Below are positions 12,601-24,200 of a stretch of 64,000 nucleotides of DNA, in pieces. The translations under genes and the position numbers were made by a program. The stretch is from Echinococcus granulosus (Eukaryota; Platyhelminthes; Cestoda; Cyclophyllidea; Taeniidae), in NCBI RefSeq assembly GCF_000524195.1, contig NW_020170537.1:81188-145187 (forward strand). The letters run 5' to 3'. The notes beneath the pieces were generated by a model. It ran no database searches. It was not told the origin of the DNA and saw nothing but the letters and a program-made list of their open reading frames with translations. Each line of letters starts with the position of its first letter. Positions within the stretch are counted from its first letter, which is position 1.

Positions 12601-15600
12601 GTTCGTCCGTCCCTCGGCTTTCCCATCGCGTCGTGCTGCGGTGCGTTGCTTCGGGCGGCTGGCCAATTTGTTCCGACAAGTGCGTAAACACACGCACACA
12701 CGCGATTCAGCCCCCTGCCTCCCTTTTCCCCCTTTCCCTTCCCTCCCCCCTCCAGTCTGTTCCCTCCCGGGGCGGGACAGACTCAGACACGATGCGCGCG
12801 TCCTCCTTTTCTGCGTGTATGTACACGCGTCTCTGAGCCGGTTTTCATGCATTATTAAGACATCACCTAGTCCTACCTCCCCTTCTCCTTGGTCGGGCTT
12901 TCACTATTAAAGCCTACGCCTCCGCATTAAATGCGGATCCAGTGTGTCACGTGATTGCTGAAGCCTCAACTATTTCTCAAATAGACTTCGAGCGGAGCCA
13001 GTAGTAGTTGTGAGAATCGGTGTCTCTAAGCTTGTCAATTTCTCTATTCTCCCATTCTCTCGTTGTACCACGTGCTGTCGATGTGAAGCCTCTTTGCGAC
13101 ATGCGACAGTGGAGCTCACCTCGCTCTCCTTTTGGCAGACACAAAGTCTAAATTCGGTGTCGCCGGTAGCTGTTGTATGGCTTTTAGTTACCTCTATGTC
13201 TAAGTTACCGAGAGTCGACTTTATCAGTCTAAAATGCTCGCGTCTTACAATGGGACTTGCAGTAGCTGTCGCAGAATTCGATATTTGGACTACTCTCTTT
13301 TGTTTGATGTCTCTTAATCTTCTTTCTCTCTACTTACATGACATGTTAGTTATGTGGGGCGTTGTAGTCTAAACTAGAAAAGTACCACGAATTTACTGGG
13401 CGCAAGAGAAGGCGAGGAAGAGAGAAGTTGCCTCCAGAATTCACGTGACCGCTAACGATCACTACTTAGTTTCGCCAAACGCTTCACCGTTGACCACTGT
13501 CGCATGACTTTTATACTTTCTTCTGCTGCTAAATTTTGCTCAAATGTTCCGCCTAGAATTATCCTGGAGTTCTTATTGTCTATTTCTTAGGCTTGATATA
13601 GGTTGGGTTAGATTTATCGACACCTTTGTCTGTGAGATGGAATCTTGCTTATCAAGTAAGGTAGCTGTGCAACAGTTTGTTGCCTGAGTGATTCCGTAAA
13701 TGGCTAAGGCAAATTAGTTTTGCAGTATGTTTATTATCTGCGTACAAAAAGATTCGAGTTACGAGAGACCGAAAGGACCGGTGTCATTTTATACAGGTCT
13801 AGAGTAAATGTTAATTTAATCCTTGACCTAAGCATCGTCTTTGGCACTCTTGGCGATCACTCCCTAGCATAGGCGAAGAAAACAACATTTAAGTTACCTG
13901 AAACCATTCCAAAATCAGCGCGAAGATAGCGCGGTGACTTTTGACCGCAGTAAGAAGACTTTGTGACAGCGATGTTTCTATTCGATGTCAGTGTATTTTG
14001 AAATGGACTATTATCACTTAAGACTGGACGAAGATTTATAGTGATCACACTTTGCACACCCCTTGTTCTTTCCAGCAAAACTCGTTCAACGCTCCTCCGA
14101 TTCAACCTTTAACTGGGGAATGTGCCACATATACAGGTTTACCTTTTCTTTCGACAATGTGGACAGTTCTTTCATGGACGGCATAGATTTTTTTAGCTTC
14201 TACACTTGTTCCGTTGCTAGTTTTGACTTGGAACTTCTGGTAGTAACCATTCGATCTATTTAGGCATAAATCCGCTTCAAAACATCCGTAAAATCTGAAA
14301 TTGCTTTTCACAGAGGTTTTAAGGGGTCCTGGAGAGGTTGTGGATCTATTGTTGTCTTTGAACCAATCCTTCTTCGCTATAATTCGTTCGTGAGGTGGAA
14401 ATTTCCCAGTATGTTAGTCTGAGTAACCAAATTAAAGCGAATCCACGAGCTCTTATTAATGCTACAACTCAAAGCTATAGACTCTCTCCTCTTTACTAAT
14501 CTAGAACTCCATACGTCACAACCTATCGCTTCATGACAAGTTCGTCAAGTGTCCAAAAGCCTCCGAAAGTTCCAAGTCGTCCTACTGGCGCCTCAACGCC
14601 AACTCTCTTAACCGTCCCTACGTGCGTCGACGGACGTGCTCCCTGGACACATCAGGAAGCGTTGCTGGTGGCGGGGGCGGCGGTGTCGGAGGCAAGAAGG
14701 CGAAGTCCCGTCTTGGTGGTGGAGGTAGCGGAGCAGCGAGCTCTGCCTCGGCTGCTAAGCGGGCTGCACAGATAGCTGCTGCTGCCACCGCTGCCGGTGG
14801 CGGAGGAGGTGGAAGCGGGGGTCGAGGAGAGATGAAATCGGGCGGTGCATTGTACGGCGGTGATAATCTTCTCTCCACTCTACAATCGAGCGGAAGCTCC
14901 GCCGCTGCTGTCCGCTCCCACCTAAATAGCCTTTCCTCGGGCATCGTGAGTGCCTTTAGCATTCCCGGTGGTGGAGGTAGCGACACGTTGCTTGGGCTCA
15001 AACCCGACCCAGGTTCAGGGCTTAACCATCATCCCTGGACTAATTCGGGTTTCCTTGCCGATCGGAAACCACCCAATGATGAGATTAGTGCTTTATGGTA
15101 AGCAATGGAATTTCCATCCTCTCTTGACTACCTTTAAAGGTGGATTGTCCATCCTATTGATGGTGATGTAAAAAGTTCATCAGATCTTGCTTATGTTCTG
15201 TGATTAGTGACAAATTAGCGTCAAGTCGTTATCTTAAGCTTCAAAATTCACTGATTTCTTCATAAACGCTTAAGCGTCTGGTCGTGTAAAAGTAATCTTT
15301 CATTATTCAAAAAACTGGGTGTAGAAGCCTTATGGAGGTGATTAATCGATTGGCAAAAAAAATCACAGTTACACTATCAAAGGATTAATGTGTGACATCC
15401 ATTTTTAGCCTAGATATGCTCGTCTTGAGCCAGTTTGTCGTCCAAGTAAAGACCGTGTCTTACGTGTCTTACTAAATAATTGTTGTCTTCTTGTAGCAAA
15501 ATGCAGACGAGCGATTCGGTCAGTTCGGGTAGTTTGAGCTTGATGAGCAGTGGTGGTGGCGGTGGCTATGAGTTTCAAGTTCCGCGTCCACCTCCCTCCT

Positions 15601-16232
15601 CCTCCACGCGTTCAAGTTTTTCCTCCTCAGGGATTGGTAGTGACCGAGGCTCTTCGTTTTTCTCCCCTCCTCCACCACCACTGCCACCACAATCGAGCCG
15701 GTACCACCACCATCAGGCCTTTTCCCAAGACCAACAGCAGCGGTATGGATCCCTCTGTGATGCTTCTCCTACCGCTGCCTCCACGAGCACCACTCCCACC
15801 ACCACCTATGATCACCTGACGGGCATCCTTACCGGCTCGGCCGAGTGTCTAGATGGTGGTGCAGATCCCTTCCTCCGCGACGATCCACATCAGTTGCAAC
15901 ATCACCACCAACCACCACCGCCATCTATGTCACATCATCATCAACATCACCACCATCACCAACATCCACCACTGCCACCACCAACAAACTCACACCTGCA
16001 CAACCTCTTGATGTGTGGTGATTCGTCAGGCGAAGTGCCGGGCTCGGCACTATCTTCAACGATCCATGGAAGTGGTGAACAGCAACAACTACTAAGTTCT
16101 CAGGACGCCATGGAGCTGCGAATCAGTCTCGAGATCGCGAATCGGGTCAAGTCAGGCGAGATGAGCAGCACCATGCAACAATGGGCGGCAGTGGCGGCGT
16201 CGGCTGCACGAACCGTGGAGAATGGTGTTTGA
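6674..16232 (+). CDS. foxo: FoxO forkhead transcription factor
   Basis: Orthologue of FoxO, the nuclear effector repressed by insulin/PI3K/Akt signalling. Exons 6674-7591, 14505-15097 and 15497-16232 join in frame (phases 0 and 2) to 748 aa. The forkhead domain starts near residue 249 (RRNPWGSETYSDLI) and is split by intron 1 exactly before NSIRHNLSLH, the DNA-recognition helix (residues 307-316). It ends with KSSYWRLNAN. Two Akt consensus sites are visible: RGRAST (Thr11), matching the N-terminal FoxO site, and RRRTCS (Ser352), just after the forkhead wing. The conserved N-terminal Akt motif fixes the start at 6674. The linker and C-terminus are rich in Gly, Ser, Pro and His, with a poly-His stretch near 15,930-15,965 and poly-Gly tracts. 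The canonical third Akt site was not found. Introns are 6,913 and 399 nt. Confidence 0.97.
11096..13447. promoter_or_regulatory. Five CACGTG E-boxes in FoxO intron 1
   Basis: CACGTG occurs at 11096-11101, 11161-11166, 12948-12953, 13069-13074 and 13442-13447. Those at 11096, 12948 and 13442 sit in TCACGTG or CACGTGA contexts like the binding sites of TFE/MITF/USF-type bHLH-zip factors. Many single copies also occur elsewhere in the window, so only the density is notable. Function is inference. Confidence 0.3.
12030..12900. promoter_or_regulatory. GC/CpG-rich island inside FoxO intron 1
   Basis: This stretch is much richer in G+C and CpG than its surroundings, with repeated GTCGTC, GTGCG and CGCGC words, a NotI-like GCGGCCGC near 12,256 and pyrimidine-rich tracts near 12,720-12,760. 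All frames stay open for long distances, as expected from composition alone. It could be an internal promoter or enhancer. Nothing shows a transcript. Confidence 0.35.
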
Positions 16233-16253
16233 TTTCACGTACACTGTCACTTG

Positions 16254-16259
16254 AATAAA
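16254..16259 (+). terminator. Poly(A) signal of FoxO
   Basis: AATAAA 22 nt after the FoxO stop codon. If used, the 3'UTR is very short; further downstream signals could also serve. Confidence 0.5.
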
Positions 16260-19200
16260 CCAGCACCCAGGAATCTTACCCTATTCCCTCCTTCCTCGTT
16301 CCCATTATTCCTCGCTTGATAAACCTTGGTTTTGTTCTCAGGGCGGCAGCGGCAGCAGCAAGAGAAGCAGTGAATTTAAAGATGAGAGAAACACCACCAA
16401 TAACTAAATGTCTCTGTCCACTCCCTGTCATTAACGAACGCAGTCTCATTTATTCTACCTATTCTACTCTCCTCTCTATCTCAGGCAACATATGACTTCT
16501 TTTTGTGTTGATGCTGCGACCTTATGCTTTGATGTAAATAAGCCTCTGAATGATGTTAGTGTGTTCAGGTTCTTTCTTTACCAACCCCTTGCCCCCTCGT
16601 ACTTGGACCAGGGGAAAGGAGGGGAGTGGATGGATGGACGACGGACGGACGTCAAATTTTCACACCATTCTCATTGTGATTGTGTTCTCCATTCCCCGTC
16701 TCCCTCGTGTACCCCTTCCTCCATCCTTCATTTTGCAAAGTCATCTGACTTCACTCTCACCTCCACACAGACATATTTTACTATACCATATATATACATA
16801 CACATATTTACATGCGGGCCTTCTCATCCTCCATGGGCATTGGATTATATCATATAGCTTCGCATCCAGACACCCTCAAATCCAGCAATTTTAAGACTGG
16901 TGTGTGTGCTAGTGTGTGATTGTCCGCCTCGGTTTTTTCTTTACTCTTCTACTTCTTTCCCCTGTTATTATTTCCTCTCCTTATTCAGCCAACCAGACAG
17001 CCAAAAGCCTGCCTTTTTTCCCCTGCACTCCCAGCCCATCCTACCCTCCCTCTTGCCACTAAAATTTTGATTCATTAGTGAGAAATTACCAAACCTGCGT
17101 TCTTGCTATACATCCTATTTAATATAAATTAACAATTTAACAGACTTGTCTCCTCCTCATTGACTGCGATTGAATAAGTGTTCTATTGATGAATTGTGGC
17201 CTAGCTTCATTGGATGTCAGTCTTTTGAGATTGACTTTGAACTACAACGCTTGGATAGTTTCTACTTGTCAAGTACTCCAGTCTAAGGTTGAACTTGCCT
17301 TGAATGTCCTCTTCAATCCCATCGTCCCAGTTGTGGATCAAGTTGGGCACAAAACTTTGATGGACCAAAGAAAGAGTAATCCAACGTAGGTTCATGCTAT
17401 TCCCCCTTATTTAGCACCACTGCTATCAGTATGACTTGTGTAACAATGCATTCCACCTATCCCAGCTCGTTGTCATGTCACGTGGGTGACATGCGTTCCC
17501 TTATCAGATTGTGGCAAGTAGCTGCATTAAATCATATCGCAGACAGACTGGCTAAGCTCATGACAATAAAATAGATGTAGAGTGCTATTAGTCTGAGAGG
17601 GGTAATTGCGTCGTCTGCTCTTACCTCTGGAAAACGCATATATAAATTAGTCAAATGAATTAATGACAATTGACATTGCAGTCGAATAGCATAACTTCTG
17701 GTCTGCGATTGTCATTTTTGCTTCCAGATTGGGTTCCAGTAAAATAGGCTGGCTGTGGAAAGGAAAATTTGCTATCCAGTCTAGTTTCAGAGATCAGTGT
17801 CACTATTACGAGAGACCCCAATCGTAGCGGATTGAGGTATAGTTTTGCTACAGGCTATCGTGGTGATTTGGGTTTCATCCTCAATGCTTCGGATTATTTC
17901 GGTCGTAGTGATAAGACTTTCAAAACCGATATTAGTGGTGGTTCTGGCAGTCATCTTTCTTTATTACAATATGATATGTGTGGAAAATTAAGACTGAACT
18001 AGGTTCAACGAAGGGATATTTTGTACAGCTCTCCCTCAGCGCATAATCCAGCTTCTAGGCATTTCCTCCCGGTTTCTTAATTCGCCTTGTATTGCCACGT
18101 TGGTGATATCAGATATAATTCAGATTCGTTTTTAGATATTTGTTTTTGCTTGGCAGATATTCCGACCCAGCTTATTGTTTAGTGGTTAAAGTATTTCATT
18201 CAGTGCAGGTGTCTCGACTGGTTCAATTCTCCTGAAGATGTTGAACTTGAAGACATTTGCCCATTTTATCATTTGTCGAACAGTAACCAGCCGATATATT
18301 CCTATGTGCCTTCATTGCGATATAAGGTGTAAACATTCCAGGCATTAAACATTTGGTGCCTTGAAGTTGCATTTTTGAGGCTGCGTTCAGACCCAAGTGC
18401 TTGGAGGTTGATCAAATTAGAATATGCTGCCTGAGTAACCGCTAGTACAGGCGAAACAGCTTGATAGATGTCAAATCTCGATCTGGTTCCTCAGACTCCG
18501 TCGTAAAATAACTTACTTGTTCTTTTAGGTTGTGTCATCATGGTGACGCTTACGAGGAATGAATGTCTCCAGAGTCTGGTATCATCGAACTTGTCAGACA
18601 CAGATTTTCTGCAAAAGTAGCCACCTGCTGTAGTTTGGGAGCATTTTATGGGTGCCACAATAGAAGGTTTAAACCTACCAGCATCATTATTATAACAGAA
18701 TTCGAACACACGCCACCTTACATTAAATAATGGACCAAAAAGTTAATAATATAGGAGGTTGAACAAAGGTGGATGCCTTCTCGGGTTGAAACAAACCTTG
18801 AAGCTTCTAATTAAGTCATATTACACTTCAAGTAGACAAAGAGTATTATGCATGGGAAGTCTAAGGGTGGTATGTAATGAGGACGCTCTTCCTCACTGAC
18901 CTTTCAAAATATGTTCGATTCCTCAATCCATGTTGGACACCACCCGTGACAAGACCTATCCCTCCATTATCAAACTGACATTTCTATTCCCAATTTCACG
19001 AATGATTTAGCACACAGGTTACAGTAATGTGTGTTCCTAGGTTTTGTGAAAAAAGGTGTCATTAATTATCTTATTAAAGTCCTGCTACGTTTTGTTGCTT
19101 CAAATGGGTCTTGTATGGAAACGCTATCCCGAAAAAAAGCATTTGGTAGAACTCACTTCTAAAAGCTGGTACACATAATCATCTATAGTGGGATTTTGTT

Positions 19201-20110
19201 CAACAGGGCATCTTTACTCGTTTAGTTTAGTGCAACAGTAGGTCGAAAGTCAAGTGTTGCATTCCTTTGAGAGTCCATTTTAGGATAGTTGCACCCTCTC
19301 TCTAATCTCCACTCATTATCAAATTAAGGTTGATTAGCACAAATGGGGAGTTCGCCATACGAGCTCACGTGTCCCAGGGTGTCATTAGGCAGCAAAAAAC
19401 CAACAAAGAAAGGTAACCATGAGTCCTTACTACCACCAATTTTTCTGCTCAATTTAGCTCTTGGCTAGGGAGAACGTATTCAGTGCGCCATTAATCACGG
19501 TCGCTGCAACCAAATTATAGGCATTCACTCATCCATACACGTGAACTCACCAAATCATATTGGCAGGTTACGCCAGATATGTACTTTAATGAGGGCATTT
19601 TCAGCAGCATTAACCTTCGCAATGGCTCAGACAACTTTACCCCCCATGAGACTGTTTTGTTGTGCTGCTGTCAAAAAGACCACCCCCCTCTAGGGCCTGA
19701 GTGAGTTCGATGAAATCACCTTTCTGTATGTAAGCGAGATTTTCTTTAGAGCAGAATTGTGTTAGCTGCTTTAATATACTTGGCTAGATTTTGACGATGT
19801 CCTTGAAATTCATCATCGCGTAGAGCCATGTCAAAAGGAGGCATGTTAGCTTGGCTCATGTAATTATTTACTTGGTGTCAAACCATTTATTTTTCATAAG
19901 CGAACATTAATGTGGATTTTTCTTGTTCTTATTCAGACGAACTACTGGTGTGTGGTATCAGCATACCTCAAATTAGAGGGCGAATCGATACAGTCCCCAT
20001 GGCAAATGACTCGGTGTCCTGACTTCAAGTCCACCTAAGCTGGTGGAAAATATCGATCGCCTCATTCGATTAATTAGTAGGCTATCGATTTATTTCAGGC
20101 TTACTCATCT

Positions 20111-20125
20111 CGCATGACTCATGCG
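20111..20125. repeat. Palindrome with AP-1-like core
   Basis: CGCATGACTCATGCG is a perfect inverted repeat of 7-bp arms around one central base, and contains TGACTCA, the AP-1/bZIP half-site pair. Regulatory use is inference. Confidence 0.4.
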
Positions 20126-20150
20126 ATGGGAGCCACGGCGGATACAAAAA

Positions 20151-20171
20151 AGTGGACTGAATAAGTCCACT
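20151..20171. repeat. 8-bp inverted repeat with 5-nt loop
   Basis: AGTGGACT, loop GAATA, AGTCCACT. It is a perfect short hairpin 26 bp from the palindrome above. No terminator or RNA role can be assigned. Confidence 0.4.
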
Positions 20172-21086
20172 AATCACACATGATGCGAAAAAAATTATAT
20201 TCTCTAGAGTCACCAGGGCTTTTATCAAAGTCTCAAAGTATTTTAAGGCTCCACATTGACAGGCTCTGTCTGGAACTCAACCCCACGATAAATTGGTGTC
20301 TAAGAGGCAGTTGCTGGAGAGGATAGAAAAGCCTCGATTTCACAATCGAATAACCCATTGCCAGGAGGTTATATGGTTCACAGTGGATTACATGGCTTGA
20401 CTACTAAAATGTGGTATTTTTTAATCGCCTACTGCACATGAACTAATTAATCTAAAGGGAATTCAAAATGCTTTAAACTTGGCTGAGGGGAAATAGCGGC
20501 TTAAATTTCAGACTTAATGCAGAAAAGAGGTAGGACTTAGTCTGGTTTCACACCACAAAAGGGTAATTGGTCAATTCATGTTTTGTATAATTCCAACCAC
20601 TTCTTTTGGGAAATAAAATCTGTTCAAATTATTTTATGGTTCTGTCCGCTTTACCTTTGACTTCCCAATCCTAAGTCAAAAGTGCATTGCTACATGAACC
20701 TTTGGCTGAAAAGTACGCACTTCCGATAACGTGGCCGATTAAAGTGCACGTGATTTGGGTCGTACAAATTGTTTACGTTAGGTGAGGCTTCTACCATCTC
20801 CTCATTTATTGATAACTTTAGGCTTATAGGCATTCCTCTCAAGGTAGCTTACCTTCCTGTCCCCCAAACTTGTTGACAGAACGGATGAATCAATTGACAC
20901 AAGTCAGAATCATGCGATCCGATAGCTTTTGTCAAATTCATTATGGGAAGTGGGTGTGTATCGCAACTTCCACATACCCAAAAAGTTGGCTTAATAATTG
21001 CGTACCTGACTTGAATACTTTCTTTTACTCCTGGCACTTTTCGGCGACGTGCTCCGTAGAGCTCAAAGTTAAACATCTTACCACAG

Positions 21087-21292
21087 GACCCGACCTCCAA
21101 TGCTTTGTTTGTACAATCCCCCATCATCCGTTTCAACAACAGGATGTGTGGTCCTGTGTCCCAGGAGAGTCGAGTTTCAAGGATTGTGTTGAACACTATG
21201 AGACAGCAGCCTTTTCCGCGACTTCTTCCCTGAGGGGACACGTTTCCCAAACAAATTTGCATTCTTTTCGAGGAGTGTGTAGTAGTGTAGGG
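21087..21292 (+). CDS. Possible Ly6/uPAR-like exon (weak)
   Basis: After a good acceptor (ATCTTACCACAG) the plus frame reads DLQCFVCTIP, then WSC and KDC. The start LxCxxC with spaced cysteines is the pattern that opens three-finger Ly6/uPAR domains, a family expanded in flatworms. A donor-like GTAATG follows at about 21,293. The last part of such a domain (CC...CN) was not found downstream; frames at 21,400-21,600 contain cysteines but end in stops. The opposite strand is also open here, so this could be chance. I would treat it as a lead, not a gene. Confidence 0.2.
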
Positions 21293-21299
21293 TAATGTG

Positions 21300-24200
21300 G
21301 TGTAAGCAGTGCTGACGTCGTGTTTTGATGAAACTCAGGTGATAGACACAGAAATTTGAAGGTTACTTCGCTTCTACAACCAATCACTCAATTGCCGACT
21401 GACACTGTGTTTACGACCTGTTGGGATACAACGATTGTTTGCAGTTCTATGCTAAAAAGGTGGATCACAAGACTTTCTCATATTACCATGACACTAAACA
21501 TGAAAGATTGCTCTCTTTTTCTTCATGGCTTATTTTCTCGAAATTATGGCTCTATAAACGATAATACATTGAGCGTTAACCTGGATCCTTCCTCCAACGA
21601 ATAGGTTGAAAAACCTAAAAACCGTCATATTCAAGTTCAGTGAGACCTTTGATCTTGTTCATTCATTTAATGGTGATGTTATAATGTAAATTTGGTTCAA
21701 TTCAGCGATATTAATGGGCCGTAGTGATCTAATTAAAAAAATAGGATGATTTCTATGGCCACTTCAATAAAAAGCTTGTATTAACAGGCTATGATTTCTG
21801 GGAAAGCTAAGTATCAATTTAGTGGCTTGCCTGTTTGCATCCTTTTCATCCCGTTCTGGGCTGAGTTTTAGGTCAAATTGATGAATCAGTCAAATTCTCG
21901 CGTGATACGCTGACCCCTAAAACTTGCATAGCCTCTAAAATCCAAAGGTAGATTGATGCGATCATAGCACAATATCACACAATTTTCAAGTTCATTTCAA
22001 CTAAAGTAAGATTAACAGCATTTTCAAAGATGATATGCGATAACAATGATCAAGACCTCCCTTAAGAGTTGTAATTCCTTAATACTTGATTTACTTTGAA
22101 ATCTTGCAAGTCTTGCTTATGAGCTTACTAATATAAGACACTGTAATTTTCGTTACAGGTGTTCTTTTTATTTTGATCGGTTGGGAAAGTGAAAAAATCT
22201 ATGGCAAATCACGATTAAAGAATCTTAATGCTGGGTTAAAGAAATAAAATGGAAATTATTACCTTCAAAAATTATGCATTGTGTCTATTAATACGAAAAA
22301 CGCGGGTTTTTCCCTATTACTGAGAGCCTGCAGCGCAAACTTTGCTATGAATTTTCCATTTTAACAGATCCAAAAATCGTGAGCCGTGAAATATAGGTTT
22401 ATCGATTTTGGATTTATTGATTTCCACATCGGCGCACTTTTTGCAACGTCTCTAATGTGAGCTAATGCGCCAATAGAAATGGAGGAATGGATTATTGGCA
22501 CAATATTGCAGCTTTTAAACCGTAATCCCCATTCATTTCTATTTTGGCCTTTCTAGAATCACAGACTTCTAGGGTGATTACCACTGTTTAATAGATAGTT
22601 AATGAAAAAGGTGTCAGATGATAGATTGAATATGTAATGTATCAGGTGATAGGTGTATCAAAACATTGGATGATATTTATCAATCGAATCTGTCAAAAGT
22701 TATCAATGGCTGAAGTTACACATGGATGTCTATTTGATCATCTGCTCACTGGTGGATGAAATTGCGAACATAGACAGGTGGACTGAATGCGAGTTGGGTG
22801 GAATTGCGAAGTTCGACTTAAATATTATTACTGTTATGTGATTTTTTTCAATGGAGACCTATTCGCTGTTTTTCCAAAACTGCCCTGGCGTACACATTTG
22901 AACGGGAAGGTAGATGGCAAGGCTGATAGATAGGCAGGCAGAGAGCGAGGTGACTATATGCACATATACATACATGAAGTAGTGGTATGGGCTTATTTTT
23001 CCACCTTCCTTGGAATTTCGCATTGGGTCTGGAAATGGGAGGGTAACGTGGAAAACTTTTCCCACCTGTTTACATAGTCTGATTTGGGAAGTGAATAAAC
23101 AGGGTAACTGAGCTATGGTTCCTTGGATGTTTTTTACACTTAACCTTTTAATACGATTGAAAGAAGCCGGCTTTTGTTGGAGGCAGGCAGCGTAATCTGG
23201 AAACCTCAGTGGAGGGATGAATGAACATGTAGGATACAAAAAGGCTTGGCCCCGTGACCTACCTTTGAAATAGGATTGGACCAAATCCCAAACTTGAGAT
23301 CCAAGTCTGTTCATCTAAAAAATACCATTGCAAACGAAAACTTAATGACTTTACATAAAAGAATATCCATTTGGATGAAACAATCTCGGAATGCCTGGTT
23401 AAGACGACGAAAATGAGTTACTAGGCCACCATTCGTGCTCTTCGTAGTTCTAAATTTATGTATGTCCGAAATGGAATCAGAATGCTTAGATTCGTGGTGA
23501 AATCAGTCACTAAAATTCTTGCAGTGGAGGTGTAAATTACAGCTCGATCGCCCTCTTTGTGGAATGAATTGAAACAGATTCATTCCACCTCAGCAGTGAT
23601 TAAACGTGATTAAGGTTTTTTTAAATTTATCCACCTGGCAATTTCCCTAAATCTAGGTCGTTAATTGTTAATTTTATCGTCAAATATTTCTACATTTGAT
23701 GTAAAGCCACCTTCACTAAACCAAATTATACCTTAAAATTAATTGACCTTTTTTCCTGCTTTGTGCGTAACGCACGTCTCCGTTTTGTTCTGTTACAAAC
23801 CAACCCCTGCTTATCGCGTTAACATTAGTAATTTCGGTGAAACATTTGGCTCTTTTTCGTTCATAAATCTATCCAGCTGATTAGAAAACAAGTCTTTTGA
23901 GATTACCATCGTTGAGACAACGCAAAGCAGACTGGACGGGCATTGCTTTGCCCGCGCCTTTGAGTGGGAAGGAGGATGATACCGTCAGTTCTAAATTTGG
24001 GCAAAGAAATCATGATGATCAAAATAAATAAAAATATATTTACGGAACTTCATACGCATTCGGCCTCAATGAGTGCCGGCAATGTAACTTCGATCGATCG
24101 CCAACCGCTGGACACTGACTAATGACTGCGTGAAATTAGTATCGACCAATGATCGTCACTGATCGATGAATGGTGCGCATTGGATAACAGGTAATGGGCA

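Larger units (their letters stand above)
7592..14504 (+). other. FoxO intron 1 (6.9 kb)
   Basis: Donor GTGAGT at 7592, acceptor CTAATCTAG ending at 14504. The intron interrupts the forkhead domain. It contains alternating purine-pyrimidine stretches at 9,690-9,950, CACGTG boxes between 11,096 and 13,447 and a GC-rich island at about 12.0-12.9 kb. Long open frames inside it, such as 7735-8376 on the minus strand, show no family similarity or splice support and are not called as genes. Confidence 0.85.
16260..20848. other. Intergenic, no supported gene
   Basis: Downstream of FoxO I find no exon with similarity. A 77-residue open frame at 17769-18002 has coding-like composition and follows a possible acceptor, but resembles nothing known. 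T/C-rich tracts occur near 16,640-17,060. A perfect 7-bp palindrome with an AP-1-like core lies at 20111-20125 and an 8-bp-arm hairpin at 20151-20171. Confidence 0.4.

Noticed and set aside
12338..12910. Long overlapping frames in the GC-rich block on both strands
   Set aside because: GC- and CpG-rich sequence lacks stop codons in all frames; the translations are low-complexity Arg/Pro/His without motifs.
22859..23314. 151-codon minus-strand frame
   Set aside because: Its C-terminal third is translated simple sequence and the rest shows no similarity or splice sites.
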